Shown: positions 53,956 to 62,509 of the stretch, in pieces
Layout of the letters: every line of letters begins with the position of its first letter
Numbering within the stretch: the first letter of the stretch is position 1
Assembly (NCBI RefSeq): GCF_016632335.1
Contig: NZ_JAEPBG010000016.1
Coordinates: forward strand, 60,386-124,385
Length of the DNA stretch: 64,000 nt
From: Noviherbaspirillum pedocola
GTDB lineage: Bacteria; Pseudomonadota; Gammaproteobacteria; Burkholderiales; Burkholderiaceae_D
Direction: 5' to 3'
The notes under the pieces: generated by a model
Seen by the model: only the letters and a program-made list of their open reading frames with translations
Databases searched by the model: none
What the model was told of the DNA's origin: nothing
Position numbers and translations under genes: made by a program

Positions 53956-54912
53956 ATGGACAAGGAGACAGGCAGCGACGCGACGCTTCCCTTCGAAGAA
54001 GCGCGCCTCGATAGCGGAGACGGGCATCGTCTCTGGCATGCAGAACGCGGTAGCCGCAATGGCACCGCGCTGTTCTGGCTGCATGGCGGGCCCGGCAGCG
54101 GCGCGAGCCTGCGCCATGCCGCGCTGATCGACCCCGGAAGCTTCCGGCTGGTGCTGATGGACCAGCGCGGCTGCGGCCGCAGCGAACCGGCTGGCGCCAT
54201 TCACCACAATTCCCTGTCATTGCTGATCGATGACATCGAGCGCCTGCGCCGGCATCTCGGCATCGCTCGCATGCTGCTCGGCGGCGGCTCCTGGGGCGCG
54301 ACGCTGGCCATTTGCTATGCGGCGCGTTATCCCGAGGCGGTGGCGGGCCTGGTGCTGCGCGCGCCCTTCCTCGCCGAGCGTGACGAGATCTCCCAATTGT
54401 TTCAACCGCTCGGTGAAGACGATTCGAGCTGGCAGGCTTTCGCCGCGCTGGCGCCGCCGGGCGTCGACTTGCTCGCCTACGCGGCCGACCAACTTGAACG
54501 CAATACGAGCGAGGCAAGGGCACTGGCACGCGCCTGGCACCGCCACGCCTGCCTGCGCGAAACCGGCCACGAACCGGGGCAGGAAATGCACGATGATGCG
54601 GCATTGCTCGCGCGCTACCGGGTGCAGTCGCATTACCTGCGCCACGGCTGCTTTCTCGACGAGGGCGCCGTGCTCGACATGGCCAGCCGGCTGAGCATGC
54701 CCGCGGCAATCATCCACGGCGGCGCGGACCGCATCTGTGCGCCGGACAATGCCCGTCGCCTCGCCGCGCGCATGCCGCGCGCTGCGCTATCCATCATCGA
54801 TGCCGCCGGGCATGACCCGTTTCATCCGGGCATGGTCGACGCACTGCAGGTGGCGCTGCGCAGCGTCGCGCAACGCGCCTATGCCCTTCGATCGGAGGAA
54901 ATCGATGCCTGA
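53956..54912 (+). CDS. pip: Prolyl-iminopeptidase-like alpha/beta hydrolase
   Basis: 318 residues. Oxyanion segment FWLHGGPGSGASLRHAALID, DQRGCGRSEPAG, and the nucleophile in LLGGGSWGATLAICYA (GxSxG as GGSWG) match peptidase family S33 iminopeptidases. The Asp is in GGADRICAPDN and the His in DAAGHDPFHPG. It would remove N-terminal proline from peptides. It is divergent from pqqA and overlaps the histidine kinase by eight bases. A role in processing PqqA-derived peptide is conceivable because PQQ release needs proteolysis, but this is inference. Confidence 0.85.
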   Translation: MDKETGSDATLPFEEARLDSGDGHRLWHAERGSRNGTALFWLHGGPGSGASLRHAALIDPGSFRLVLMDQRGCGRSEPAGAIHHNSLSLLIDDIERLRRHLGIARMLLGGGSWGATLAICYAARYPEAVAGLVLRAPFLAERDEISQLFQPLGEDDSSWQAFAALAPPGVDLLAYAADQLERNTSEARALARAWHRHACLRETGHEPGQEMHDDAALLARYRVQSHYLRHGCFLDEGAVLDMASRLSMPAAIIHGGADRICAPDNARRLAARMPRAALSIIDAAGHDPFHPGMVDALQVALRSVAQRAYALRSEEIDA

Positions 54913-56290
54913 GCTTGAACACAAGCCACGGCGCCGCGCGCTGGGCCTGCCCGCAAAAATCAACCTGGTGCTCGGCTTGCTGACGCTGGCTTCGCTGGCG
55001 CTGTTCCTGCTGCAGGACATCGGCAGCACCAGGAACAGCATCCGCGAGGAAATGCAGGGCTCGAACCGCGTTGCCACACAGCTGCTTTCACGCGTAGCCG
55101 AGGCGCAGGGCCGCGCCGGGCCGGCGGCGCTGGTGCGCTTTCTGCAGGAGACCGGCCGCATCCGCGCCAATGAAGTGATGCTGTATGGCGCGCACGGCGA
55201 GCTGCTGTACAACTCGCCGCCTTCGTCCTACAAGGCCGGCCGCGATGCGCCGGACTGGTATGCGGCCCTGGTCGCGCCCAAGCTGGTGGCGACCGTGATC
55301 CGCCTGCCGGCCGCGACGCTGGTGGTCGCGCCGAATCCAAGCCGCGCGGTGCTCGATGCCTGGGACGATGTCAGCAGTTTTGTTTTAAGGCAGTCGGCGC
55401 TGCTGGCCCTGGCCTATCTGCTGGTATTCTGGCTGCTGCGGCGCTGGCTCGCGCCATTTGCGCAGTTGCGGCGCGCGTTGCTCGATATCGGCGCCGGCAA
55501 GCATGAAGTGCGTCTGCCGCCCTTGCCGGGTCGCGAGCCGGCTGAGCTCGGCCGCGCGTTCAACCGCATGGCCGACGCATTGCAGCAAGGCATGCGCTCA
55601 CGCCAGGAAGCGGCCGATGCGCGCGCCCGTCTCGCTGCACAGCGCGAATTCAACGCGGCGTTGCGCCAGCGGGTCGAAGCGGAACGGCGCGCAATCGCCC
55701 GCGAACTGCATGATGAATTCGGCCAGTCGTTGACCGCGATTCGCAGCATCGCTGCGGCGCTGTTGCAGAGCCCGGAGATACGCGGCAAGTCCGGCGAAGC
55801 GGCGGTGCGGCTGCTGTTCGATACCGCCGGCGGCACCTTCGACGCGATGCACCGCCTGATCCCGCGCCTGCGTCCGGCGGCGCTGGACGACACCGGCCTG
55901 GCCGATGCGGCGCGCGACCTGGCCGCAAGCTTCGGCGTGGCGCATGCGGGCTTGCGCGTCGAGTGCGACATCGCAGCGCTGCCCGAACTGGAACCAGAAA
56001 TCGAGACCGCCGCGTATCGCATCCTGCAGGAAGCCTTGACCAATGTGGCGCGCCACGCAGGCGCGCGCAACGTACGTCTGTCTCTGGCGTTGGATGGCGA
56101 CACGCTGCACATATCGGTGGCCGACGATGGCCGTGGCCTGGGCGTCGATGATGAAGCCACGGCTAGCTATGGCCTGCGCGGCATGCGCGAGCGCGCCGAG
56201 GAGTTGGGCGGCACGCTGCAGCTGCTGAGCGCCGCGCAAGGCGGACTGGAAGTCGCGGCTCGTCTACCCTTGCAGAAGGTGACGGCATGA
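54905..56290 (+). CDS. NarX-type sensor histidine kinase
   Basis: 461 residues. Two membrane segments (INLVLGLLTLASLALFLLQD near residue 20 and SALLALAYLLVFWLLRRWL near 165) enclose a periplasmic sensor of about 120 residues. A HAMP-like segment follows, then HisKA_3 with the phosphorylated His in ARELHDEFGQSLTAI, and an ATPase domain (ALTNVARHAGARNV, VADDGRGLGVD, YGLRGMRERAEELGG). The start at 54905 overlaps the hydrolase gene. It pairs with the regulator that overlaps its end. Next to pqq genes, such systems often control PQQ-dependent dehydrogenases. Confidence 0.92.
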   Translation: MPELEHKPRRRALGLPAKINLVLGLLTLASLALFLLQDIGSTRNSIREEMQGSNRVATQLLSRVAEAQGRAGPAALVRFLQETGRIRANEVMLYGAHGELLYNSPPSSYKAGRDAPDWYAALVAPKLVATVIRLPAATLVVAPNPSRAVLDAWDDVSSFVLRQSALLALAYLLVFWLLRRWLAPFAQLRRALLDIGAGKHEVRLPPLPGREPAELGRAFNRMADALQQGMRSRQEAADARARLAAQREFNAALRQRVEAERRAIARELHDEFGQSLTAIRSIAAALLQSPEIRGKSGEAAVRLLFDTAGGTFDAMHRLIPRLRPAALDDTGLADAARDLAASFGVAHAGLRVECDIAALPELEPEIETAAYRILQEALTNVARHAGARNVRLSLALDGDTLHISVADDGRGLGVDDEATASYGLRGMRERAEELGGTLQLLSAAQGGLEVAARLPLQKVTA

Positions 56291-56940
56291 ACGCCGTGAC
56301 GCCGCAGGCAACGATACGGGTAATGCTGGTGGACGACCACATGGTGGTGCGCATCGGCTTTCGCATGCTGCTCGAAGCGACGACGGACATTTGCGTGGTG
56401 GCCGAAGCCGAAGATGCCGACAGCGCCTGGCGCGAATACCAGGCCAGCCGGCCCGATGTGGTGCTGATGGATATCGGCCTTGCCGGCGCCAACGGCGTAG
56501 AAGCCACGCGCCGCATCCTGGCGCGCGAGGATGGCGCACGGGTGCTGGCCTTGTCGTCGCATGAAGACCCGAGCTATGTGCGCGCGATGATGCGGGCTGG
56601 CGCGCTTGGCTATGTATCCAAGCGCAGCGCGCCCGAGGAATTGCTCGCGGCGATCCGCCAGGCCGCGCAAGGGCGACGCTATCTCGACGCGCATGTGAGC
56701 CGCCGCATGGCGATGCACGAGTTCGAGGCGCAAAGCCCGGTGGAAGCGCTGTCCGAGCGCGAATTCGCGGTTTTCGTCGAACTTGCGCGCGGCATGACGG
56801 TGAACCAGATTGCGCAGGCGATGAACATTTCGCCGCGCACCGCGGGCACGCATCTGTACAACATCAAGCAGAAGCTGTGCGCCAGCAATGGTGCCGAGCT
56901 GACGCTGATTGCAATACGACACGGCATCATCGAGCCCTGA
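56287..56940 (+). CDS. NarL/LuxR-type response regulator
   Basis: 217 residues. The receiver domain has the acidic pair in VMLVDDHMVVRIGFRMLLE, the phospho-acceptor Asp in VVLMDIGLAGANGVE, and a Lys in VSKRSAPEELL. The C-terminal LuxR helix-turn-helix is ALSEREFAVFVELARGMTVN followed by QIAQAMNISPRTAGTHLYNI. Its ATG overlaps the kinase stop, so the two form a cognate pair. The position beside pqqABCDE suggests control of PQQ synthesis or alcohol oxidation, as for the ExaDE system of Pseudomonas (inference). Confidence 0.93.
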   Translation: MNAVTPQATIRVMLVDDHMVVRIGFRMLLEATTDICVVAEAEDADSAWREYQASRPDVVLMDIGLAGANGVEATRRILAREDGARVLALSSHEDPSYVRAMMRAGALGYVSKRSAPEELLAAIRQAAQGRRYLDAHVSRRMAMHEFEAQSPVEALSEREFAVFVELARGMTVNQIAQAMNISPRTAGTHLYNIKQKLCASNGAELTLIAIRHGIIEP

Positions 56941-56989
56941 CGGCGGCTTTGCATGCCGTCAGGGCAAGCTAGTTTGTTGGGAGGCAGAC

Positions 56990-58915
56990 ATGCAGTCCAT
57001 TCAGCGCGCGCATATAGCCACCGTGATGCAGGTGGCCGAAAGCGGCCTCGCGGCCGGTGGCGCCGCAAGGCACGATGACATCATCCGCAGCTCCTGGCTG
57101 CGCTGCGTGCATGAGCACCGGCTCGATCCGATGCGCATGCAGGAAGCGGTGATCCTGCCCGGCGCACGCCTGCGCGAGCACCAGGACCAGATGGAAGACT
57201 TTCTGCACATTGCCCGCTTCGGCCTGGAGAGCCTGTACCAGCAGGTGGCGGGCATGGGCTACGTGGTGCTGCTGACCGATGCGCGCGGCGTGACCGTCGA
57301 TTTCCTCGGCGATCTGCAGGAGGACGGCAGCCTGCGCCGCGCCGGGCTTTATCTGGGCGCCGACTGGAGTGAGCGACATGCCGGTACCTGCGGCGTGGGC
57401 ACCTGCATCTCCACCGGCCACGCGCTGACCGTGCACCAGGGCGACCATTTCGACGCGACCCACATTCCGCTGACCTGCTCCAGCGCCCCGATCTTTGGCG
57501 CGAATGGGCAATTGAACGCGGTGCTGGACATCTCGGCGCTGAGCTCGCCGCGCGACAAGAATAGTCAGTACATGGCATTGCAACTGGTAACGATGGTCAC
57601 GCACCAGATCGAAAATGCCTGGTTCCTGCACCGCTTTCGACGCGACTGGGCGCTGCGCCTGTCGGCCGCGCCGCAATTTCTCGATGTGAACCCGGAGTAT
57701 CTGCTGGCCATCGATGGCGCGGGACGCGTGATCGGACACAACCGGCGCGCGCAATTGCTCTTTGCCAGCGTTGGCATCGCGCCGCTGCTCGGCCGCGACT
57801 TTGACGGCCTGTTGAACCTCCGCTTCGAGGAGATCGGCCGCTTTCTGCGCGCAAAGCCGGCCAGCCAGCGCGCAGTGACGCTGGCGCAAAGCAACAGGCT
57901 GCTGTTCATGCTGGCATCGCCACCGCCTGGCCAGCCTGCCGGCAGCGTTCCGGAGACGACAATGCGTGCCGTGCCGGCGCCGCTTGCTGCGCTTTGCAAA
58001 GGAGATGCGCAACTCGACCGACAGATCGAGCGCGCCGCGCGCCTGGTGAATGCGCCGATCAACATCCTGCTCTGCGGCGAAACCGGCACCGGCAAGGAAG
58101 TCTTCGCCAAGGCCTTGCATCAGAGCAGCGAGCGGCGCAATGGTCCTTTCGTCGCGGTCAATTGCGCGGCCATCCCCGAAACGCTGATCGAGAGCGAACT
58201 GTTCGGCTACCTGCCGGGTAGCTTCTCGGGCGCCTCCGCAAAGGGCAAGCGCGGCCTGATTGCGCAGGCCGATGGCGGCACGCTGTTTCTCGATGAAATC
58301 GGCGACATGCCGCTGGCACTGCAGGCGCGGCTGCTGCGCACGCTGGCGGAAAGGGAAGTGCTGCCCATCGGCGGCAGCCAGCCGATCGCGGTGAATGCAC
58401 GCGTGATTGCGGCCAGCCATCGCCGGCTCGAAGAACTGGTGAGAAGCGGCCGTTTCCGCGACGACCTGTATTACCGCCTGAATGGCGCGCAGATCAGCCT
58501 GCCACCCCTGCGCGAGCGCCAGGACTTCGCCTGGATGCTGGACAAGATGCTGCGCGAACAGGCCGCGCAGCAGGGCCTGGACGCGGCGCCGTCTCTGTCG
58601 CCGGAAGCGCTTGCGCTGCTGCGCGCGCACCGTTGGCCCGGCAACCTGCGCGAGCTGCGTAATGTGATCCAGTATGGCGTCGCGGTCTGCAGCGACGGCT
58701 GGCTGGATGTAGACGACCTTCCCGATGACGTCTTTGGACGGCACGCCACCGACGAGCACGGGGCCGCAGCCGAGGCGCGCGAGCTGCTGCGTGCCTTGCG
58801 CGCGCACCGCTGGAATGTCTCGGCCGCCGCGCAGGCGCTGGGCATTGCGCGCATGACGCTGTATCGGCGCATGAAGCGCTGGCAAATCGTCGCGCCGAAT
58901 GCACGTGACACCTGA
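56990..58915 (+). CDS. AcoR-like sigma-54-dependent activator
   Basis: 641 residues from ATG 56990 (GGGAGGCAGAC upstream). An N-terminal GAF-type sensor (residues about 60-200) is followed by a central region, then the AAA+ domain: Walker A GETGTGKEVF, the sigma-54 contact loop as PGSFSGA instead of GAFTGA, Walker B GGTLFLDEIGDMPLALQARL, and the arginine-finger area RDDLYYRLNG. A Fis-type helix-turn-helix ends it (NVSAAAQALGIARMTLYRRM). It should activate the monooxygenase gene downstream, which has a sigma-54 promoter and palindromes upstream. Confidence 0.92.
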   Translation: MQSIQRAHIATVMQVAESGLAAGGAARHDDIIRSSWLRCVHEHRLDPMRMQEAVILPGARLREHQDQMEDFLHIARFGLESLYQQVAGMGYVVLLTDARGVTVDFLGDLQEDGSLRRAGLYLGADWSERHAGTCGVGTCISTGHALTVHQGDHFDATHIPLTCSSAPIFGANGQLNAVLDISALSSPRDKNSQYMALQLVTMVTHQIENAWFLHRFRRDWALRLSAAPQFLDVNPEYLLAIDGAGRVIGHNRRAQLLFASVGIAPLLGRDFDGLLNLRFEEIGRFLRAKPASQRAVTLAQSNRLLFMLASPPPGQPAGSVPETTMRAVPAPLAALCKGDAQLDRQIERAARLVNAPINILLCGETGTGKEVFAKALHQSSERRNGPFVAVNCAAIPETLIESELFGYLPGSFSGASAKGKRGLIAQADGGTLFLDEIGDMPLALQARLLRTLAEREVLPIGGSQPIAVNARVIAASHRRLEELVRSGRFRDDLYYRLNGAQISLPPLRERQDFAWMLDKMLREQAAQQGLDAAPSLSPEALALLRAHRWPGNLRELRNVIQYGVAVCSDGWLDVDDLPDDVFGRHATDEHGAAAEARELLRALRAHRWNVSAAAQALGIARMTLYRRMKRWQIVAPNARDT

Positions 58916-58921
58916 CCCTCC

Positions 58922-58950
58922 TGTGACAGCTGTAACAGCGGCGCTGTGAC
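58922..58950. promoter_or_regulatory. Putative activator sites (UAS) for the AcoR-like protein
   Basis: TGTGACAGCTGTAACA (58922-58937) is a near-perfect palindrome. It shares its right half with a second one, GTAACAGC-GGC-GCTGTGAC (58932-58950). The sites lie just after the activator gene and about 100 bases upstream of a sigma-54 promoter, the normal position for an enhancer-binding protein. Confidence 0.6.
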
Positions 58951-59046
58951 ACTAGCGCTGCATCCGGCTGTCCGAGCGCGCAGCGTGCGCCCGGTTTTTC
59001 CTCTGTTTCCAAGGGCTTGGCGAGCCGTGGGCGCGCAAGACGCGCC

Positions 59047-59061
59047 TGGCACGACGCTTGC
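59047..59061 (+). promoter_or_regulatory. Sigma-54 (-24/-12) promoter of the monooxygenase gene
   Basis: TGGCACGACGCTTGC matches TGGCAC-N5-TTGC, with GG and GC separated by ten bases as required. It lies 62 bases before the ATG at 59123 and downstream of the palindromic activator sites. Confidence 0.8.
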
Positions 59062-59122
59062 GAATACCTTCCCCGCCGGCCATGCCGGATACCCCATCCA
59101 TCAAAAGGGAAAGGAAGAGACT

Positions 59123-60916
59123 ATGGAAAACACCGCATCCTTGCAGGCCGCCGATTGGCTGGAGCGCTTCGGCGCCGCGCTCAAGGCCCGGGACATCGAA
59201 GCCATCTCCGGCCTGTTCGCCGATGAATGCTATTGGCGCGACCTGGTGAGCTTCACCTGGAACATCAAGACCATGGAAGGCAGGGCGGAAATCCGCAGCA
59301 TGCTCGAAGCCACGCTGGCGCGGGTTGCGCCATCGAACTGGAAGCTGCAGGGCGATGCTTCCGAAGCGGATGGCGTGATCGAGGCTTGGTTCACCTTCGA
59401 GACCGAAGCGGCGCGCGGCAAGGGCCATCTGCGCTTGAAGGATGGCCGCGCCTGGACGCTGCTGACCACGATGACCGAGCTGAAGGGACATGAAGAAAGA
59501 AAGGGCCCGAACCGGATCAAGGGCGCCGAGCACGGCGTGCATCGGGGTCGGCATAGCTGGCTGGAAAGACGGCAGCAGGAAGAAGCCGAGCTTGGTTACA
59601 CGAAACAGCCTTACTGCGTGATCATCGGCGGCGGCCAGGGCGGCATCGGCCTCGGCGCGCGGCTGAAACGGCTGGGCGTGCCTACCATCATCATCGAGCG
59701 CAATGAGCGCGCCGGCGACTCCTGGCGCAATCGCTACAAGTCGCTGTGCCTGCATGACCCGGTCTGGTACGACCACATGCCTTATCTGCCTTTCCCGGAT
59801 GACTGGCCGGTGTTTGCGCCCAAGGACAAGGTCGGCGACTGGCTCGAGATGTACACCAGGGTGATGGAGCTCAATTACTGGAGCCGCACCGAGGCGCTCG
59901 GCGCGAAGTACGACGAAGCGAGCGGGGAATGGGAAGTGCGGGTCAATCGCGATGGCGAGGAAATCACGCTGCGTCCGAAGCAGCTGGTTTTCGCGCTTGG
60001 CGTATCGGGCTTTCCGAATGTGCCGAAGATCGAGGGCGCGGAAAACTTCAAGGGAGTCCAGCATCACTCCAGCAAGCATCCGGGCGGCGAAGCGTGGGCG
60101 GGCAAGCGGGCGGTGGTGCTCGGCTCGAACAATTCCGCGCACGATATCTGCGCCGACCTGTGGGAGCACGGCGCCGACGTGACCATGATCCAGCGTTCGT
60201 CGACGCATATCGCGCCATCGAACTCGCTGATGGAGCTGGCGCTGGGCGGCCTGTACTCGGAAGAAGCGCTGGCAAAGGGCATCGACACCGATACCGCGGA
60301 CCTGACCTTTGCATCCGTCCCGTATCGCATCATGCATACCTTCCATATCCCGGTGTATGAGGAGATGAAGAAGCGCGATGCGGAACTGTATTCGCGCCTG
60401 GAGAAGGCCGGCTTCCTGCTCGACTTCGGCGACGATGGCTCGGGCCTGTTCATGAAGTACCTGCGCCGCGGCTCGGGCTATTACATCGATGTCGGCGCGT
60501 CCGAGCTGGTGGCCAATGGCGACATCAAGCTCAAAAGCGGCGTGAATATCGCGCGCATCAAGGAGCATTCGGTCGAGCTTTCGGACGGCACCGAACTCGA
60601 AGCCGATCTGCTGGTGTATGCGACCGGCTATGGCTCGATGAATGGCTGGGTGGCGAAGCTGGTGTCACCGGAGGTGGCGGACAAGGTCGGCAAGTGCTGG
60701 GGTCTGGGTTCGGCCACTACGAAGGATCCTGGCCCGTGGGAAGGCGAGCTGCGCAATATGTGGAAGCCGACCGCGCAGGAAAACATGTGGTTCCATGGCG
60801 GCAATCTGCATCAGTCGCGGCATTACTCGCGCTATCTCGCGCTGCAACTGAAGGCGCGCATGGAAGGGCTGGAGACGCCGGTGTATGGGCAGGGCCAGGT
60901 TCATCATCTGAGGTAA
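59123..60916 (+). CDS. FAD/NAD(P)-dependent monooxygenase with N-terminal SnoaL-like domain
   Basis: 597 residues, start at 59123 with AAGGAAGAG upstream. Residues about 1-130 look like a SnoaL/NTF2-like domain (LERFGAALKARDIEAISGLF, ECYWRDLVSFTWNIKTMEGR). The rest is a flavin monooxygenase: FAD-binding CVIIGGGQGGIGLGARL, ERAGDSWRNRYKSLCLHDPV, and an NADPH site near AVVLGSNNSAHDICADLWEH. Similar enzymes do Baeyer-Villiger or N-/S-oxidations. The substrate is unknown. Regulation by sigma-54 and the AcoR-like activator is strongly suggested by the upstream sites. Confidence 0.9.
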   Translation: MENTASLQAADWLERFGAALKARDIEAISGLFADECYWRDLVSFTWNIKTMEGRAEIRSMLEATLARVAPSNWKLQGDASEADGVIEAWFTFETEAARGKGHLRLKDGRAWTLLTTMTELKGHEERKGPNRIKGAEHGVHRGRHSWLERRQQEEAELGYTKQPYCVIIGGGQGGIGLGARLKRLGVPTIIIERNERAGDSWRNRYKSLCLHDPVWYDHMPYLPFPDDWPVFAPKDKVGDWLEMYTRVMELNYWSRTEALGAKYDEASGEWEVRVNRDGEEITLRPKQLVFALGVSGFPNVPKIEGAENFKGVQHHSSKHPGGEAWAGKRAVVLGSNNSAHDICADLWEHGADVTMIQRSSTHIAPSNSLMELALGGLYSEEALAKGIDTDTADLTFASVPYRIMHTFHIPVYEEMKKRDAELYSRLEKAGFLLDFGDDGSGLFMKYLRRGSGYYIDVGASELVANGDIKLKSGVNIARIKEHSVELSDGTELEADLLVYATGYGSMNGWVAKLVSPEVADKVGKCWGLGSATTKDPGPWEGELRNMWKPTAQENMWFHGGNLHQSRHYSRYLALQLKARMEGLETPVYGQGQVHHLR

Positions 60917-60927
60917 AGGCTCGGTTC

Positions 60928-60952
60928 GCGCCCGCAGGTCCTGCGCGGGCGC
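60928..60952 (+). terminator. Hairpin after the monooxygenase gene
   Basis: GCGCCCGC (60928-60935) pairs perfectly with GCGGGCGC (60945-60952), 11 bases after the stop. It is followed by TTCCGTTT, a weak T-tract. Confidence 0.55.
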
Positions 60953-60972
60953 TTCCGTTTCTACGGCGGCGC

Positions 60973-61097
60973 GTAGGTTGGTCTGACGCAGGAAGCCCAA
61001 CATGCTCGCGGGCCGCAGACGCCTGATGTTGGGCTTGGCAGCCCGACGGGAGTCCGCATGGGATTGGGCTTCCGTTGGGCTTGACAGCCCAACCTAC
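60973..61097. repeat. Compound inverted repeat of a second REP-like family
   Basis: Outer arms GTAGGTTGG (60973-60981) and CCAACCTAC (61089-61097). Inner arms AAGCCCAACAT (60993-61003) and ATGTTGGGCTT (61026-61036), and further GTTGGGCTTGACAGCCCAAC near the right end. The right outer arm covers the stop codon of the minus-strand binding-protein gene. Confidence 0.7.
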
Positions 61098-62317
61098 TTC
61101 TTCACCAGCGGACAGCTCGACGCGCTCAGCGGCTGGAAGGCCTGCTCGCCCGGTATCGTCGACACCAACTTGTAGTAATCCCAAGGCGACTTCGATTCCG
61201 CCGGCTTCTTGACCTGGTACAGGTACATGTCATGCACCATGCGCCCATCCTCGCGGATGCGGCCGTTCTTCGCGAACATGTCATTGACCGGCAGCTCGCG
61301 CATCTTCTGCATTACCGCGCCAGTCTCGTCGGTGCCGGCCGCCTGCACCGCATTCAGGTAATGCATCACCGAGGAATACAGCCCGGCCTGGCTCATGTTC
61401 GGCATCTTCTTCGTCTTCTCGAAGAAGCGGCGCGACCACTTGCGGCTCTCGTCGTCATGGTCCCAGTAGAAGCCCGTGGTCAGCAGCATGCCCTGGGCGG
61501 TGTTCAGGCCCAGCGTATGCACATCGTTGATGTAGACGAGCAGGCCCGCCAGGCTCTGCTTGCCCGAGGTCGTCAAGCCGAACTCGCGCGCCGCCTTGAT
61601 CGCATTGATGGTGTCGCCGCCGGCATTGGCCAGGCCAATCACCTTCGCTCCCGAGCCCTGCGCCTGCACCAGGAACGAGGAAAAGTCCGAGGCATTCAGC
61701 GGATGCCGCACCGAGCCGAGCACCTTGCCGCCATTGGCGCGGATCACATCGCTCGCGTCCTTTTCCAGCGTGGTGCCGAAGGTGTAATCGGCAGTCAGGA
61801 AGAACCAGCTGTCGCCGCCATTCTTGACCACGGCGCGCGCGGTGGCATTGGCCAGCGCATAGGTGTCGTAGGCATAGTGCACCGTCACCGGCGTGCAGGC
61901 GTCGCCGGTCAGGCGCGCCGATCCGGGGCCGCTGAAGACGGCGATGCGGTTCTTTTCCTTCGCAATCGGCGCTACCGCGAGCGCCGGGCCGGAGGCGGCC
62001 ACGTCCAGGATCGCGTCGACCCGGTCGCGATCGAACCATTCACGCGCTTTCGATGCCGCGATGTCGGCCTTGTTCTGGTGGTCGGCATAGACCAGTTCGA
62101 CCGGCTTGCCCAGCACCTTGCCGCCGAAGTCCGCGATCGCCATCTGTGCGGCGGCGACGCTGCCGGTGCCGGTGATATCGGCATACAGGCTGCTCATGTC
62201 GAGCAGCAGACCGATCTTCACCACGTTGTCGGAAATCGCGCCAGTAGGTTGGGACTGCGCGTGGGCGCCGGCGGCGAAGCCGAGCGCAATCAATGCCGCA
62301 AGCATCTTGCGTTGCAT
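61094..62317 (-). CDS. Periplasmic binding protein, branched-chain amino-acid ABC type
   Basis: 407 residues from ATG 62317 (GGAGACACC upstream). A signal peptide (MQRKMLAALIALGFAAGAHA) is followed by a type 1 periplasmic-binding fold of the LivJ/urtA group (VVKIGLLLDMSSLYADITGT, AIADFGGKVLGKPVELVYAD, FFLTADYTFGTTLEKD). No permease or ATPase genes are adjacent in the window, so it is an orphan here. Such solute-binding proteins often take aromatic or organic acids in Burkholderiales. The stop codon lies inside a REP-like repeat. Confidence 0.9.
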   Translation of the reverse strand: MQRKMLAALIALGFAAGAHAQSQPTGAISDNVVKIGLLLDMSSLYADITGTGSVAAAQMAIADFGGKVLGKPVELVYADHQNKADIAASKAREWFDRDRVDAILDVAASGPALAVAPIAKEKNRIAVFSGPGSARLTGDACTPVTVHYAYDTYALANATARAVVKNGGDSWFFLTADYTFGTTLEKDASDVIRANGGKVLGSVRHPLNASDFSSFLVQAQGSGAKVIGLANAGGDTINAIKAAREFGLTTSGKQSLAGLLVYINDVHTLGLNTAQGMLLTTGFYWDHDDESRKWSRRFFEKTKKMPNMSQAGLYSSVMHYLNAVQAAGTDETGAVMQKMRELPVNDMFAKNGRIREDGRMVHDMYLYQVKKPAESKSPWDYYKLVSTIPGEQAFQPLSASSCPLVKK

Positions 62318-62509
62318 GGTGTCTCCTCGTGTTGTTATGGGTGTTGCCATCGTACACAAGGAAGGATGCGAACGGGAGCCTACGTCATCACGGCGCGGGC
62401 AACGCAGCGGTTTCGACCTGGATCAAGGAGTTGCGGATGACCTGGGCTCTGCCATCGCGGCGATGTCCTACACTTCTCCGGCTCCTCCATCGCTCACCAT
62501 CAAGCCGAC

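Noticed and set aside
56969-58885. A 638-codon open frame on the minus strand, and a similar 538-codon frame at 58952-60568
   Set aside because: Antisense to the AcoR-like activator and the monooxygenase, both of which have clear domain signatures.
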